NCBI RefSeq assembly: GCF_002968635.1
Contig: NZ_PVBN01000006.1
Coordinates: 186,001 to 250,000, forward strand
Length of the DNA: 64,000 nt
Direction of reading: 5' to 3'
Origin: Neorhizobium alkalisoli
GTDB taxonomy: Bacteria; Pseudomonadota; Alphaproteobacteria; Rhizobiales; Rhizobiaceae
Made by a program: the position numbers and the translations under genes
Shown here: positions 27,040 to 36,118 of the stretch, piece by piece
Position numbering within the stretch: the first letter of the stretch is position 1
How the letters are laid out: every line of letters begins with the position of its first letter
Notes under the pieces: model-generated
The model's input: only the letters and a program-made list of their open reading frames with translations
Told to the model about the DNA's origin: nothing
Database searches by the model: none

Positions 27040-27537
27040 ATGACGAAAACCCCTGACGAGCGGATTCAGCTGGAACTTTCGGTCGGAGACGTTGCGCGAA
27101 GAAGCGGCCTTGCCGTGTCGGCGCTCCACTTCTACGAAGACAAGGGCCTGATCCAGAGCCACCGCAATCGCGGCAACCAGCGGCGTTACCCGCGCTCCGT
27201 TCTGCGTCGCGTCGCCATCATCAAGGTCGCCCAGAAGACGGGCGTGCCGCTCGCCGAAATTCGCGACGCTCTCTCCGTACTGCCGCACGACCGGCCGCTC
27301 ACCGCACAGGATTGGCGGAAATTGTCGGAAATCTGGAAACGCCAGCTTGATGAGCGGATCGCCGGCCTCACGGCGCTGAGGGATCAACTGACCGGTTGCA
27401 TCGGCTGCGGCTGCCTGTCGATGCAGGACTGTCCGCTTCGCAATCCTCATGACGTCCTCGGCGAAAAAGGCGAAGGCCCGATCCTGCTGGAGGAGGAGAA
27501 AACGTCCAGAACCCTGAAAGAGATTGCCACGCCGTAA
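27040..27537 (+). CDS. soxR: Redox-sensitive transcriptional activator SoxR
   Basis: A 165-residue MerR-family regulator. The HTH is [20 protein letters not shown], followed by a dimer helix, then the [2Fe-2S] cluster motif [12 protein letters not shown], which is diagnostic for SoxR. It senses redox-cycling compounds through oxidation of the cluster. The start is MTKTPDER at 27040; an upstream ATG at 26968 would put the SoxR box inside the coding sequence. It lacks a strong RBS: GAGG lies 12 nt upstream, inside the operator. Confidence 0.94.
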   Translation: MTKTPDERIQLELSVGDVARRSGLAVSALHFYEDKGLIQSHRNRGNQRRYPRSVLRRVAIIKVAQKTGVPLAEIRDALSVLPHDRPLTAQDWRKLSEIWKRQLDERIAGLTALRDQLTGCIGCGCLSMQDCPLRNPHDVLGEKGEGPILLEEEKTSRTLKEIATP

Positions 27538-27621
27538 CCGGTCACGATACGCGACTGTTCTCTTCGGCTTAACACGTGTTTGCTAGGGTCAGCCCCTGAC
27601 ACCCGCCGACAAAGGACCATC

Positions 27622-28058
27622 ATGCCTGCCAATTTTCGCACCTGTTTCACAGTCTGTCGGCCCTTGCCCTTGCGCTGGTTGCGATCCCGGCGTTCGCGCA
27701 GGAGGCGGATCATTACACCGCTGTGAGCAATACGGCGATGAGTGTGACGGGAGACGTCTGGATGGACGATTTCAGCATCAGGTTCGAAAGTGGCGGGTCC
27801 CTCGCGTTCTCCGATCTCGTCGCCGATAACTTCAGGGTCGACGGGAAACGCGTGCCCGCCTCGGTATATCGGGTGGAGGATCCCGCCGATCCCGAACTTG
27901 AAAACGGCAACCAGCTCTGCGGCGCCGGCGACGTCACCTATGTCGCCAACTGGGCAGCGGGCGACGGCATGTCGGCGATTGCCGTCTTTACCGGAAAGAG
28001 ACCACCGAAAAGCAGCGACGAGATGTGCGCGCTCTATACCTACGAAGATCCTCAATAA
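27622..28058 (+). pseudogene. Small secreted protein gene with a frameshift in its signal peptide
   Basis: An ATG at 27622 with AAAGGA 6 nt upstream starts a frame that reads MPANFRT and then runs into a stop at 27723. In the adjacent frame a clear signal-peptide core continues (SLSALALALVAIPAFAQ) and leads without break into a folded domain ending at 28058 (DVWMDDFSIRFESGG to YTYEDPQ). One base appears to be missing near 27640. The mature part has two cysteines (CGAG, MCALY). If the intact domain is expressed from the internal ATG at 27723, it would lack an export signal. Function unknown. Confidence 0.6.
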
Positions 28059-28168
28059 GCGGTCTTGCTATCGCACCGCAAAATTGCGGTTGGCACTGCA
28101 GCATGTTTATGAGAAGCTCTGGCCATGAATGCCTGCCACGAACGAACGGCGACCCGAAAGAGGCCATC

Positions 28169-29383
28169 ATGTTCCCCACCGCATTCACCCACAACATCAC
28201 GCAGTTCGCGCGCATACTCAGCCTGCCTGAGCGCCTGCAGAATACGCCGCTTCGCAATCTCTCCCTCGAAACCTTGCGGCGGCGCAATACGACGCTCGAT
28301 TCCCTTTTCTACGACATCAAGACCATCACGCCCGAAGAGGTGTTCTATATCAGCGACTCCCTCGCCGCCGAAGGTGCGATCCTGATCGTTCCGCCCTCGG
28401 ACGGTCCCCTGCTGAAACTTTACGATACGCTCGACGAATTCATCAGCGGCGGCGGAGACAAGATCGATATCCTGGCCGTGGCGGGCGTGGGAAGTTCCGC
28501 CCTCGGTTCTGCGGCCTTCGCCCGCAACGTCGCCAACGCTGCCGGACAGCCCGTGGCCGTCGTTGTTTCCGGCTACGGTCTTGCCGATGTGGCGACGGAA
28601 GCGCTCGGCGGTTACTTCCTGTTCGGTTACCTTAACCAGATCCGGCATACCTTTGAAATTCTGGACGAATTTTCCGGACGACCGAAATTTGGGGCCGCAC
28701 CGCGCCTGGACCCCGAGCGGCTCGCAAGTCGCAGCCTGGACACCCAGACCGTCAGGGCGATGCTGGGAGATCCCCGCTTGTCCTTCCGCCTGCTGACCGG
28801 TCATTCCAAGGGAAACCTGGTTCTGTCGGAAGCCCTCTACGACCTTGAGGAAACTGACGCGCCTGCTGCCGAAAAACTTGCGCAGGAGGCCAAGATCGTC
28901 ACGTTCAGCGCCCGTATCGCCATGCCGCCTCTGTTCAGGGATGTGGTGGACGTGATGGGCGGGTGGGACTGGTTCGGCGAGATCAATTCCCGCACCTTCA
29001 TTCCCAATGATGAAGTGGTTCCCCAGGCCTGGCATCACACCAATACGGAACTTCCTGGCCATCTTCCCGTGACGGCAGTCCTGCGCGAAATTCTGGCTCG
29101 CGTCGAAATTCCTGAAGAGGTTGTCCAGCCAGCCGCGGTCGCTTCGGAGGCGGCGCACCCCGAACCTGACCAAGCGGCGATACCGATAGCTCCGGAGCCT
29201 GAAGAGCCCCCGTCTGCCTCGTCGGTCGAAGAGCAACCTGAGGATCAGCCTCCCCTGGAAGCATCTCCGACGGAGCCGGAACCTTCCTCCCCCGCGCCAT
29301 TGGTCGCGGTCGCTCCCGCACCGCCTGCGACGACGCGCCGGGCGCCGCGATCCGGCAAACGTCCGGGTTCAAAGGTCAGATAA
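28169..29383 (+). CDS. Alpha/beta-hydrolase-like protein with acidic Pro-rich tail
   Basis: A 404-residue protein. A lipase-type nucleophile elbow GHSKGN (Ser about 213) follows a strand, and a late acidic/His region (PNDEVVPQAWHH) could complete a triad. Residues about 90-160 contain a helix-rich GVGSSALGSAAFARNVA segment. From about 320 onward the chain is Pro/Glu/Ala-rich, then switches to a basic end (TTRRAPRSGKRPGSKVR). No signal peptide. The start has aaagagg upstream. Substrate unknown. Confidence 0.7.
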   Translation: MFPTAFTHNITQFARILSLPERLQNTPLRNLSLETLRRRNTTLDSLFYDIKTITPEEVFYISDSLAAEGAILIVPPSDGPLLKLYDTLDEFISGGGDKIDILAVAGVGSSALGSAAFARNVANAAGQPVAVVVSGYGLADVATEALGGYFLFGYLNQIRHTFEILDEFSGRPKFGAAPRLDPERLASRSLDTQTVRAMLGDPRLSFRLLTGHSKGNLVLSEALYDLEETDAPAAEKLAQEAKIVTFSARIAMPPLFRDVVDVMGGWDWFGEINSRTFIPNDEVVPQAWHHTNTELPGHLPVTAVLREILARVEIPEEVVQPAAVASEAAHPEPDQAAIPIAPEPEEPPSASSVEEQPEDQPPLEASPTEPEPSSPAPLVAVAPAPPATTRRAPRSGKRPGSKVR

Positions 29384-29404
29384 TCCGGAAAGTCTGCCGG
29401 CCGC

Positions 29405-29662
29405 TCAATCTGCGCTCGGCAGCCGCCGCATTGTGAACTCGATGCGGTCGCCGTCGAGTTGGCGCCAGCTTTCCACTTCGGTCCAGTATGCGGCCTTTGG
29501 AAATTCATCGAACCACTGCCGCGCTTTTTCGCGTGCCTCCTCACGGGACAGCTGGAAGGTTTCCCGTACGAACATTCCCGAGCGCTCGCCGGCTTTCTCC
29601 TGCCGATGGCGTTGGATCCTGCGTCTCAGCCCGTCGAGCGGCGGTGGTGTGAATTTCGCCAT
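29405..29662 (-). CDS. Small conserved protein of unknown function
   Basis: An 85-residue basic protein (GLRRRIQRHRQEKAGE, then a helical REEAREKARQWFDEFP and a beta segment DGDRIEFTMRR). No known domain recognised. It converges with the preceding gene and is followed by the hemF promoter region. RBS gagaggc is upstream of the ATG. Confidence 0.65.
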   Translation of the reverse strand: MAKFTPPPLDGLRRRIQRHRQEKAGERSGMFVRETFQLSREEAREKARQWFDEFPKAAYWTEVESWRQLDGDRIEFTMRRLPSAD

Positions 29663-29834
29663 GAGAGCCTCTCATCCGCACCTGTCTGAAGCTCAGGATA
29701 ATGTTCGGGGACACTCTTTGCGAGTCTCATTTTCCACCCGCGAGAAGCAATGGAATGGCTCGCGAAAGTTATAGATGCTAAAGGCCAGCGGGAAAATGCG
29801 AATCGCGCCAAGGAGATGGCGAGAGGACTGCGAC

Positions 29835-30749
29835 ATGGAACGGCCGGAACTGCCCAAGGGCTTGCCCGAGGATATCGAAGAGAAGAAGGCTGCCGCCAGG
29901 GCGTGGTTCGAAAGCCTGCGTGACACCATCTGCATCTCGTTTGAATCGCTTGAGGACGAGCTCACAGGACCTCTTTCCGATCAGGCGCCGGGCCGCTTCC
30001 AGCAAAAGGACTGGCAGCGCGACGAAGGCGCTGGCGGCGGCGGCAAGATGTCGATGATGGAAGGCCGTGTGTTCGAAAAGGTCGGCGTCCATACCTCCAC
30101 CGTCTTTGGGGAATTCTCGCCGGATTTCCGCAGCCAGATCCCCGGTGCCGAGGAAGACCCGCGCTTCTGGGCGTCTGGAATTTCGCTGATCGCCCACCCG
30201 GTCAATCCCAATGTGCCGACTGTCCATATGAACACCCGAATGGTGGTGACGTCGAGCAACTGGTTCGGGGGCGGAGCCGATCTGACCCCGGTGCTCGATC
30301 GCCGCCGCACCCAGACAGATCCGGACAGCACGCTCTTCCACCGGGTGATGGAGATCACCTGCACCCGCCATGGAGCAGTGGCCGACTACGGCCGCTACAA
30401 GGCCTGGTGCGACGACTATTTCTTCCTCAAGCACCGTAACGAGCCGCGCGGCATCGGCGGCATTTTTTTCGACTGGCTGCATTCCGAAGATGAGAAAGGT
30501 GGCTGGGCAGGCGACTTCGCTTTCGCTCAGGATGTCGGACGGGCCTTCAATCTGGTCTATCCAAAGATCGTACGGTCCAATTTCAACAAGCCCTGGACGG
30601 AAGAAGACCGCGACGAGCAGCTCATCCGCCGCGGCCGTTATGTGGAATTCAACCTGCTTTATGACCGCGGAACGATCTTCGGGCTGAAGACCGGCGGCAA
30701 TGTCGACTCCATCCTGTCGTCTCTGCCTCCGGTTGTAAGGTGGCCTTAG
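29835..30749 (+). CDS. hemF: Coproporphyrinogen III oxidase, oxygen-dependent
   Basis: Converts coproporphyrinogen III to protoporphyrinogen IX in haem synthesis using O2. The 304-residue length fits. Landmarks are [25 protein letters not shown], the [15 protein letters not shown] segment and [15 protein letters not shown]. The start at [11 protein letters not shown] with gagagga upstream fits; 60 nt of extra frame lies before it. Confidence 0.96.
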   Translation: MERPELPKGLPEDIEEKKAAARAWFESLRDTICISFESLEDELTGPLSDQAPGRFQQKDWQRDEGAGGGGKMSMMEGRVFEKVGVHTSTVFGEFSPDFRSQIPGAEEDPRFWASGISLIAHPVNPNVPTVHMNTRMVVTSSNWFGGGADLTPVLDRRRTQTDPDSTLFHRVMEITCTRHGAVADYGRYKAWCDDYFFLKHRNEPRGIGGIFFDWLHSEDEKGGWAGDFAFAQDVGRAFNLVYPKIVRSNFNKPWTEEDRDEQLIRRGRYVEFNLLYDRGTIFGLKTGGNVDSILSSLPPVVRWP

Positions 30750-30804
30750 ATATCCGGTGTCTCCGATATCCGCAGCACTGCCTGCGACCGAATATCTCGT
30801 CCTT

Positions 30805-30833
30805 GACAAATAACATATGAAATCTGTCTCACT
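30805..30833 (+). promoter_or_regulatory. Possible promoter with a strong -35
   Basis: CTTGACA matches the alphaproteobacterial -35 well, but the hexamer 17 bp downstream (GTCTCA) is a poor -10. It would drive the 90-residue gene starting at 30874. Confidence 0.3.
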
Positions 30834-30873
30834 GGTGCTAGCTTCCTTGCGGTTGCACCGGGAGGAGGATGCG

Positions 30874-31146
30874 ATGACTGCATCAAATAGCATGCCAATG
30901 CCAAATGCGTCCGATGCAAAGGACGCGCTCCGATCCATAGACAGTCCCGAAATAATCGAACGGCTCGCGACAGAAATGCGGGTGAAAAGCGGCGGCGAAC
31001 TGCCCCACGCCTTCTGTGTGGAGCAGGTGAAGCGTCAGCTTGCGGGCAAGGCCTACGAAACCGCGCCAGCCAACGACCAGCCCGCCCGGCACAAGACCTC
31101 ACAGGAGGCCTCGGTCTTCGAGGCCTGGGCCTTGTGTGACTACTAG
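30874..31146 (+). CDS. Small protein of unknown function
   Basis: A 90-residue hydrophilic protein. The start MTASNSMPMP has GGAGGAGG 5 nt upstream; an in-frame ATG at 30817 is less likely. Two cysteines (AFCVEQ, ALCDY). The segment SPEIIERLATEMR is probably helical. It is followed by a DUF1059 gene on the same strand. Confidence 0.6.
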   Translation: MTASNSMPMPNASDAKDALRSIDSPEIIERLATEMRVKSGGELPHAFCVEQVKRQLAGKAYETAPANDQPARHKTSQEASVFEAWALCDY

Positions 31147-31240
31147 CGGGAACGCCGCAACGGGTTCCGAGTTATCGCACTAAGGCGGGCAGACGGAGGA
31201 GAATTCTCTCTGCCCGCCGAGGACAACAGGAGGAGACGTC

Positions 31241-31432
31241 ATGCGACTGTTCGAATGCGGAACTCTCGTGCCTGGCTGCCAGTGGCATACCCGCGCCGAG
31301 GAAGATGCCGAAGTCGTCCGCCGCACCGTGGAGCATATGCGCACGGCCCATGGCGAAGAGATCATTCGTGAAAACATGGTAGAAAATATAAAGGCGCGCA
31401 TTCGCAACGACGATGGCGCCGCCGCGGCCTGA
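31241..31432 (+). CDS. DUF1059 small protein
   Basis: A 63-residue protein that matches the DUF1059 type: CGTLVPGCQWHTRAEED near the start, then VVRRTVEHMRTAHGEE. Two Cys and two His could bind a metal. RBS aggaggag is upstream. Biochemical role unknown. Confidence 0.75.
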   Translation: MRLFECGTLVPGCQWHTRAEEDAEVVRRTVEHMRTAHGEEIIRENMVENIKARIRNDDGAAAA

Positions 31433-31451
31433 TCCACGGCGTTACAAGGCG

Positions 31452-32714
31452 TTAGAAGGATTCGCGGATCATCTCCCCGAGCCGGGCGGCAAGGGCTGCC
31501 CGGTCGGGGGTGAAATTGCGTTCCATCCAGAAATCTTCGAGTGCACTTAGGATTTCGCCCACACGTTTTCCCGGCGGCACTCCGGCGGCAACGACATCTG
31601 CGCCGCCAAACGGGAAGGTAGGCTTCCGATATTTCTCGGCCCTTTCGAGAAGCGTCGACAGGCGCGCTGACCTGCGCATTCCCGCCGTGTCGCCCTGCGC
31701 TCCCGCCCGTGCCAGGGAAAGGCCGAGCTTGAGCCGCATTTTGACGCCCTCGGTCCCGTGACGGTAGAGCAGCCGGTCGAAAACGATATCGGTCACATCA
31801 TCCGACGGTACAGGCGCATTCGCCCAGCCCGTAAGCCTCGCGCCCTCGGCTTTCGACATCCTGAGGCGCTGTGCGAGCCCTTCCAGGCGCTCCGCATCCG
31901 GAGGCACGATCGCCGCGAGCCTGAGTATCGGATCGGGTGCCCAGCCGAGTGCCTGCTCGGTGGCGACGAGACCATGAATACTGTCGATCCCCCATTTTTC
32001 CGTTTCCGGCAGGATTTCCGTCAGTACTCCGACCTGCCGCATCCAGAGCAGTGCGCGCGAGGGATCGGCAGCGGAAAGCAGTTTTTTGGTTTCCGTCCAT
32101 ATCCGCTCCGCCGAAAGCGCGGTCAGCTTGTCCTTGGCTCGCGCGCAGGCCCTCAGTCCTTCCGCATCCGGCCGGCCGGAACCGTAGTGAGCGAAGAAGC
32201 GGAAGAAGCGCAGGATGCGCAGATGGTCCTCGGCGATCCTTTGCGCCGGGTCTCCGATGAAACGGACCATCCGCGTCTCGATATCGGCCAGACCGTCGAC
32301 AAGATCGATCACCTCGCCGCGCGCATCCGCATAAAGCGCATTGATCGTCAGGTCGCGCCTTTCCGCATCCTCCTGCCAATCGGTCCCGAAGGCGACCTTG
32401 GCGCGCCGGCCGTCCGTTTCGACATCGCGCCGCAGGGTCGTCACCTCGAATGCGTGGTGGTTGGCGACGAGCGTCACGGTGCCATGGTCGATTCCGGTCG
32501 GCACGGCCTTGATGCCCGCCTCCATCGCCCGTTCCACCACCTGCTCCGGCAGAAGCGTGGTGGCAATGTCGACATCGGCGACCGGCAGCCCCATCAGCGC
32601 ATTGCGGACCGCGCCGCCCGCAACCCGAGCCTCGCCGCCATCGCCATTCAGCAGCTCGAGCACACGTTGCAGCGCCGGGTCCTGAAACCAGGCCTCATTG
32701 GCAACCGAGGTCAT
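31452..32714 (-). CDS. cca: CCA tRNA nucleotidyltransferase
   Basis: A 420-residue class II nucleotidyltransferase that builds or repairs the tRNA CCA end. The N-terminal GGAVRNALMGLPVADVDIATTL carries the catalytic Asp pair, RRDLTINALYAD is conserved, and the RNA-binding helical C-terminus follows. No HD phosphohydrolase domain is seen. Its start overlaps the Nudix stop by 4 nt. Confidence 0.94.
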   Translation of the reverse strand: MTSVANEAWFQDPALQRVLELLNGDGGEARVAGGAVRNALMGLPVADVDIATTLLPEQVVERAMEAGIKAVPTGIDHGTVTLVANHHAFEVTTLRRDVETDGRRAKVAFGTDWQEDAERRDLTINALYADARGEVIDLVDGLADIETRMVRFIGDPAQRIAEDHLRILRFFRFFAHYGSGRPDAEGLRACARAKDKLTALSAERIWTETKKLLSAADPSRALLWMRQVGVLTEILPETEKWGIDSIHGLVATEQALGWAPDPILRLAAIVPPDAERLEGLAQRLRMSKAEGARLTGWANAPVPSDDVTDIVFDRLLYRHGTEGVKMRLKLGLSLARAGAQGDTAGMRRSARLSTLLERAEKYRKPTFPFGGADVVAAGVPPGKRVGEILSALEDFWMERNFTPDRAALAARLGEMIRESF

Positions 32715-33346
32715 GCATAGAGCCTTTCGTAAAGCGTGCGGAGAATGCCGGCGGTTATGCCCCAGATGTTCCGCTCCTCATAGGGCATCAGATAGAAATG
32801 CCGCTCATGCCCATCCCACACGCGGCTGCCGCGTTGATGGTTCGCCTCGTCCATCAGGAACGACAGCGGCACCTCGAAGACATCGTCCACCTCCGTCGGA
32901 TTTGGCTTCAGGTCGAAACCGCGTCTGACAAGCGAAAGCACCGGCGTGATGCGAAACCCGGTCGCGGCATAATAGGTCGGCAAGCGGGAAAGCGGCTCCA
33001 CGAACGAACGGTCGAGGCCGATTTCCTCCTCCGCCTCGCGCAGCGCCGCCTGTTCCGGCGAGACGTCTTCCGGATCGATCGCTCCGCCGGGAAAAGCAAT
33101 CTGGCCCGAATGCTTCCGTAGAGTCGATGTCCGTTGCGTAAGGATGACCTTGGCCTCGTCGCCGTCGTCCACGACAGGCACCAGCACGGCAGCGTCCTTC
33201 AGTTTCAGGCCGGACGCGAAATCCACCAGTCCGGGATTGAGAAGATGGTCGCCATGATCGCGCCAGGCATGATCGACCGGGCCGCCGTTCTGGTTCAGAG
33301 CCCGCCGGCGGAAATCCTCGGCGGAATAGGGAGAAAATTCGTTCAT
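32711..33346 (-). CDS. Nudix hydrolase, CoA pyrophosphatase-like
   Basis: A 211-residue Nudix protein. The Nudix box is GGAIDPEDVSPEQAALRE with EEEIGL, and the CoA-type signature LTQRTSTLRKHSGQIAFPGG precedes it, suggesting hydrolysis of CoA or its thioesters. It overlaps cca by 4 nt and the upstream DUF1285 gene by 4 nt, so the three genes are translationally coupled. Confidence 0.9.
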   Translation of the reverse strand: MNEFSPYSAEDFRRRALNQNGGPVDHAWRDHGDHLLNPGLVDFASGLKLKDAAVLVPVVDDGDEAKVILTQRTSTLRKHSGQIAFPGGAIDPEDVSPEQAALREAEEEIGLDRSFVEPLSRLPTYYAATGFRITPVLSLVRRGFDLKPNPTEVDDVFEVPLSFLMDEANHQRGSRVWDGHERHFYLMPYEERNIWGITAGILRTLYERLYA

Positions 33347-33966
33347 CGCGCCAAGGCATCCAGTTCCGCGGCCGGCATCACGGGAAAGGTTTGACCGGCC
33401 GAACGTACGGAAAACATTTCAACACCGTCCACCACAACCGTCTCGCCGAGCTCCACAAGGTCGTACATCACAGCCCGCGACACCAATGCCTCCAGCCGGC
33501 CGCGCACCAGCAGATAGGGTTTGAGTTCGCGATTTTCGCCCGAAATCTCGAAGCGGATCGGATGGTCTGCTCCCGCCTCCACCACGTCACCGACATTGGT
33601 CCTGAACGTGAGGACCTGATTGCCTTCACGCTGCGTGACCTGCATCTCGACCGCCAGGAACGGGGCGTCGGCGATCCGGATGCCGACCTTTTCCACAGGT
33701 GTTACGAGATAGGTTTTGCCGTCCTCGTCCTTGCGCAGGACCGTCGAGAAGAGCCGCACCAGCGGCGCCCGGCCGATCGGAGTTCCCATGTAGAACCACG
33801 TCCCGTCGGCACGGATTTCCATGTCTATATCGCCGCAGAAGGGCGGATTCCACCTCTCCACCGGCGGCAAACCGGCTTTCCCCTCGCCCTTCTGTTCCGA
33901 GGCGCGCGAAATCAGGGCTGCGAGCCCTGCCGCATCGGATGCGGAATTTATCGTCTGCGCCGCCAT
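33343..33966 (-). CDS. DUF1285 domain protein
   Basis: A 207-residue protein with the DUF1285 pattern: PPFCGDIDMEIRADGTWFYMG, then PIGRAPLVRLFSTVLRKDEDG and TPVEKVGIRIADAPF. First gene of a three-gene overlapping operon with a Nudix hydrolase and cca. Its biochemical function is unknown. Confidence 0.85.
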   Translation of the reverse strand: MAAQTINSASDAAGLAALISRASEQKGEGKAGLPPVERWNPPFCGDIDMEIRADGTWFYMGTPIGRAPLVRLFSTVLRKDEDGKTYLVTPVEKVGIRIADAPFLAVEMQVTQREGNQVLTFRTNVGDVVEAGADHPIRFEISGENRELKPYLLVRGRLEALVSRAVMYDLVELGETVVVDGVEMFSVRSAGQTFPVMPAAELDALAR

Positions 33967-34160
33967 CTTTCAGTCCCGGTTCGTCCGTAATCAATCACTG
34001 AAGCAAATCTCCCTCACGAGATAGTCATTCGAAACGAGCTTGTCAGCCATGTTTCGGGGAATAAGTTTGATCAGATGAGGTGTGTGCTGCGACGCAGCGA
34101 TTCGCCGCCGGCCGCCGACGGCTCGGTTGAGCCTGCCGGTTCTGGATGATGGAGAACGAC

Positions 34161-35174
34161 ATGGGCATGATGAATTCCACCGAAACAGTCCTGGACGAGA
34201 AAGCCATCATCGCAGCCGCCGAGAACGCGCTTGCCGATATTGCCGCTATTCGCACCGAAGTCGCCAAGGTGATCTTCGGACAGGAAAAGGTGGTCGAAAA
34301 TACGCTGCTCGCGGTGCTCTCCGGCGGCCATGCCCTGCTGGTCGGCGTGCCGGGCCTCGCCAAGACCAAGCTGGTTACCACACTCGGCGCCGTCCTCGGT
34401 CTCGATTCCAACCGTATCCAGTTCACCCCGGACCTGATGCCGTCGGACATCCTCGGTTCGGAAGTGATGGATACGAGCGACACGGGCCGCCGTTCCTTCC
34501 GTTTCGTCAAGGGCCCGGTCTTCGCCCAGCTCCTGATGGCCGACGAAATCAACCGCGCCTCGCCGCGCACCCAGTCGGCGCTGCTGCAGTCCATGCAGGA
34601 ATATCACATCACGGTTGCCGGCCAGCGTTATGATCTGCCCGGGCCTTTCCACGTGCTCGCAACGCAAAATCCGCTGGAGCAGGAAGGCACCTATCCGCTG
34701 CCGGAAGCGCAGCTCGACCGCTTCCTCCTGCAGGTCGACGTGCTTTATCCGGAGCTTGCCGCCGAACGGCAGATCCTGCTCGAAACCACGGGACTTTCCG
34801 AAGCAAAGCCGCGCGGCATCATCGATTCTGCCCGTCTGCAGGAGATCCAGGTGCTCATCCGCCAGATGCCCGTGAGCGACAAGGTGGTGGACGCGATCCT
34901 GTCGCTGGTTCGCTCCGCCCGCCCGGGACACGGCAATGCCTCTACCGACAAGCATGTCGCATGGGGTCCGGGCCCCCGCGCCGGCCAGTCGCTGATGCTG
35001 ACCGCCCGCGCCCGCGCCCTCTACGAAGGCAGGTTGGCGCCTTCGCTCGACGACGTCTACGCGCTCGCCGAACCCGTGCTCGAGCACCGCATGGCGCTCA
35101 CCTTCGCGGCACGGGCAGAAGGCATGTCGGTACGCGACGTGATCGGCGGCCTGGTGAAGCAGGCGCGCGGATAG
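34161..35174 (+). CDS. MoxR-family AAA+ ATPase
   Basis: A 337-residue AAA+ protein. Walker A is GVPGLAKTK, Walker B LLMADEINRASPR, sensor 1 ATQNPLEQEG, and arginine-bearing LDRFLLQ follows. MoxR proteins act as chaperones with VWA-type partners encoded in the same operon. The start at MGMMNSTE has GGAGA 6 nt upstream; an in-frame ATG at 34146 exists. It heads a cluster with DUF58, BatA/DUF4159 and a large membrane protein. Confidence 0.9.
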   Translation: MGMMNSTETVLDEKAIIAAAENALADIAAIRTEVAKVIFGQEKVVENTLLAVLSGGHALLVGVPGLAKTKLVTTLGAVLGLDSNRIQFTPDLMPSDILGSEVMDTSDTGRRSFRFVKGPVFAQLLMADEINRASPRTQSALLQSMQEYHITVAGQRYDLPGPFHVLATQNPLEQEGTYPLPEAQLDRFLLQVDVLYPELAAERQILLETTGLSEAKPRGIIDSARLQEIQVLIRQMPVSDKVVDAILSLVRSARPGHGNASTDKHVAWGPGPRAGQSLMLTARARALYEGRLAPSLDDVYALAEPVLEHRMALTFAARAEGMSVRDVIGGLVKQARG

Positions 35175-35200
35175 CCTCCGTCGGGTCAGAAAGGACAATC

Positions 35201-36118
35201 GTGGCATCCATCGGCCAGATCGTAGAGCAGACATCCAGCAGCGAAGTTCTCTCCCGCGCCCAGGCGCGTGCCATACTGGTTCCTGACTGCATGGTGGAGG
35301 CAAAACGCATCGCCAATACGGTGATTGCCGGCTGGCATGGACGCCGCAAACGCGGCATCGGCGAAAATTTCTGGCAGTTCCGGCCCTATGCGGAGGGCGA
35401 AAGCCTGTCGCGCATCGACTGGCGGCGTTCCGCCCGCGACGACCACACCTATGTCCGCGACCGGGAATGGGAGGCTGCCCACACCGTCTGGCTCTGGGCC
35501 GACATGTCCCCGTCGATGATGTACAAGTCGACGCTGGCGCTGGTCTCCAAGGAAAGCCGCGCGCTGGTGCTGATGCTGGCGCTCGCTGAAATCCTTGCCC
35601 GCTCCGGCGAGCGCATCGGATGTCCGGGCATCATGGAGCCCGTTTCGGCGCGCAATGCCGCCGAGCGGCTCGCCGCCGCCATCATGCACGCACCGCTGAC
35701 CACCGGGCTTCCGGACACCGCCATGATCCGCGGCCATAGCGATATCGTCCTGATCGGCGATTTCCTGGACGACGCCGATACGGTGATGGACCGTATTACG
35801 CCGCTTGGACGCCGTGGCCTGCGCGGTCACCTGGTCGAGATCGCCGATCCTGCCGAAGAAACCTTTCCCTATGCCGGCCGCACCGAGTTTACCGATCCGG
35901 AGACCGGCGAAAGGCTCGTCTCCGGCCGCGCGGAAATGATCCGCGAGGACTATCAGCGCGCCTATCTCGCCCGCCGCATGGCCCTTGGCGACGGGCTGCG
36001 CCGGCTCGGATGGAGCTTCGTCTTCCACCGGACCGATCACCTCGCTTCCGAAGCGCTCGTCGCCGTGCATGGCTACCTCTCCGGCCTGCCGGCACAGAAA
36101 CCGGGAGGCAGGGCATGA
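35201..36118 (+). CDS. DUF58 (VWA-like) protein
   Basis: A 305-residue protein starting with GTG; AAGGA lies 5 nt upstream. The DUF58 signature ENFWQFRPYAEGESLSRIDW followed by ARDDHTYVRDREWE is clear, and a VWA-like WLWADMSPSMMY (with the DxSxS pattern) follows. Typical partner of MoxR ATPases. Its stop overlaps the next start by 4 nt (ATGA). Confidence 0.9.
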   Translation: MASIGQIVEQTSSSEVLSRAQARAILVPDCMVEAKRIANTVIAGWHGRRKRGIGENFWQFRPYAEGESLSRIDWRRSARDDHTYVRDREWEAAHTVWLWADMSPSMMYKSTLALVSKESRALVLMLALAEILARSGERIGCPGIMEPVSARNAAERLAAAIMHAPLTTGLPDTAMIRGHSDIVLIGDFLDDADTVMDRITPLGRRGLRGHLVEIADPAEETFPYAGRTEFTDPETGERLVSGRAEMIREDYQRAYLARRMALGDGLRRLGWSFVFHRTDHLASEALVAVHGYLSGLPAQKPGGRA

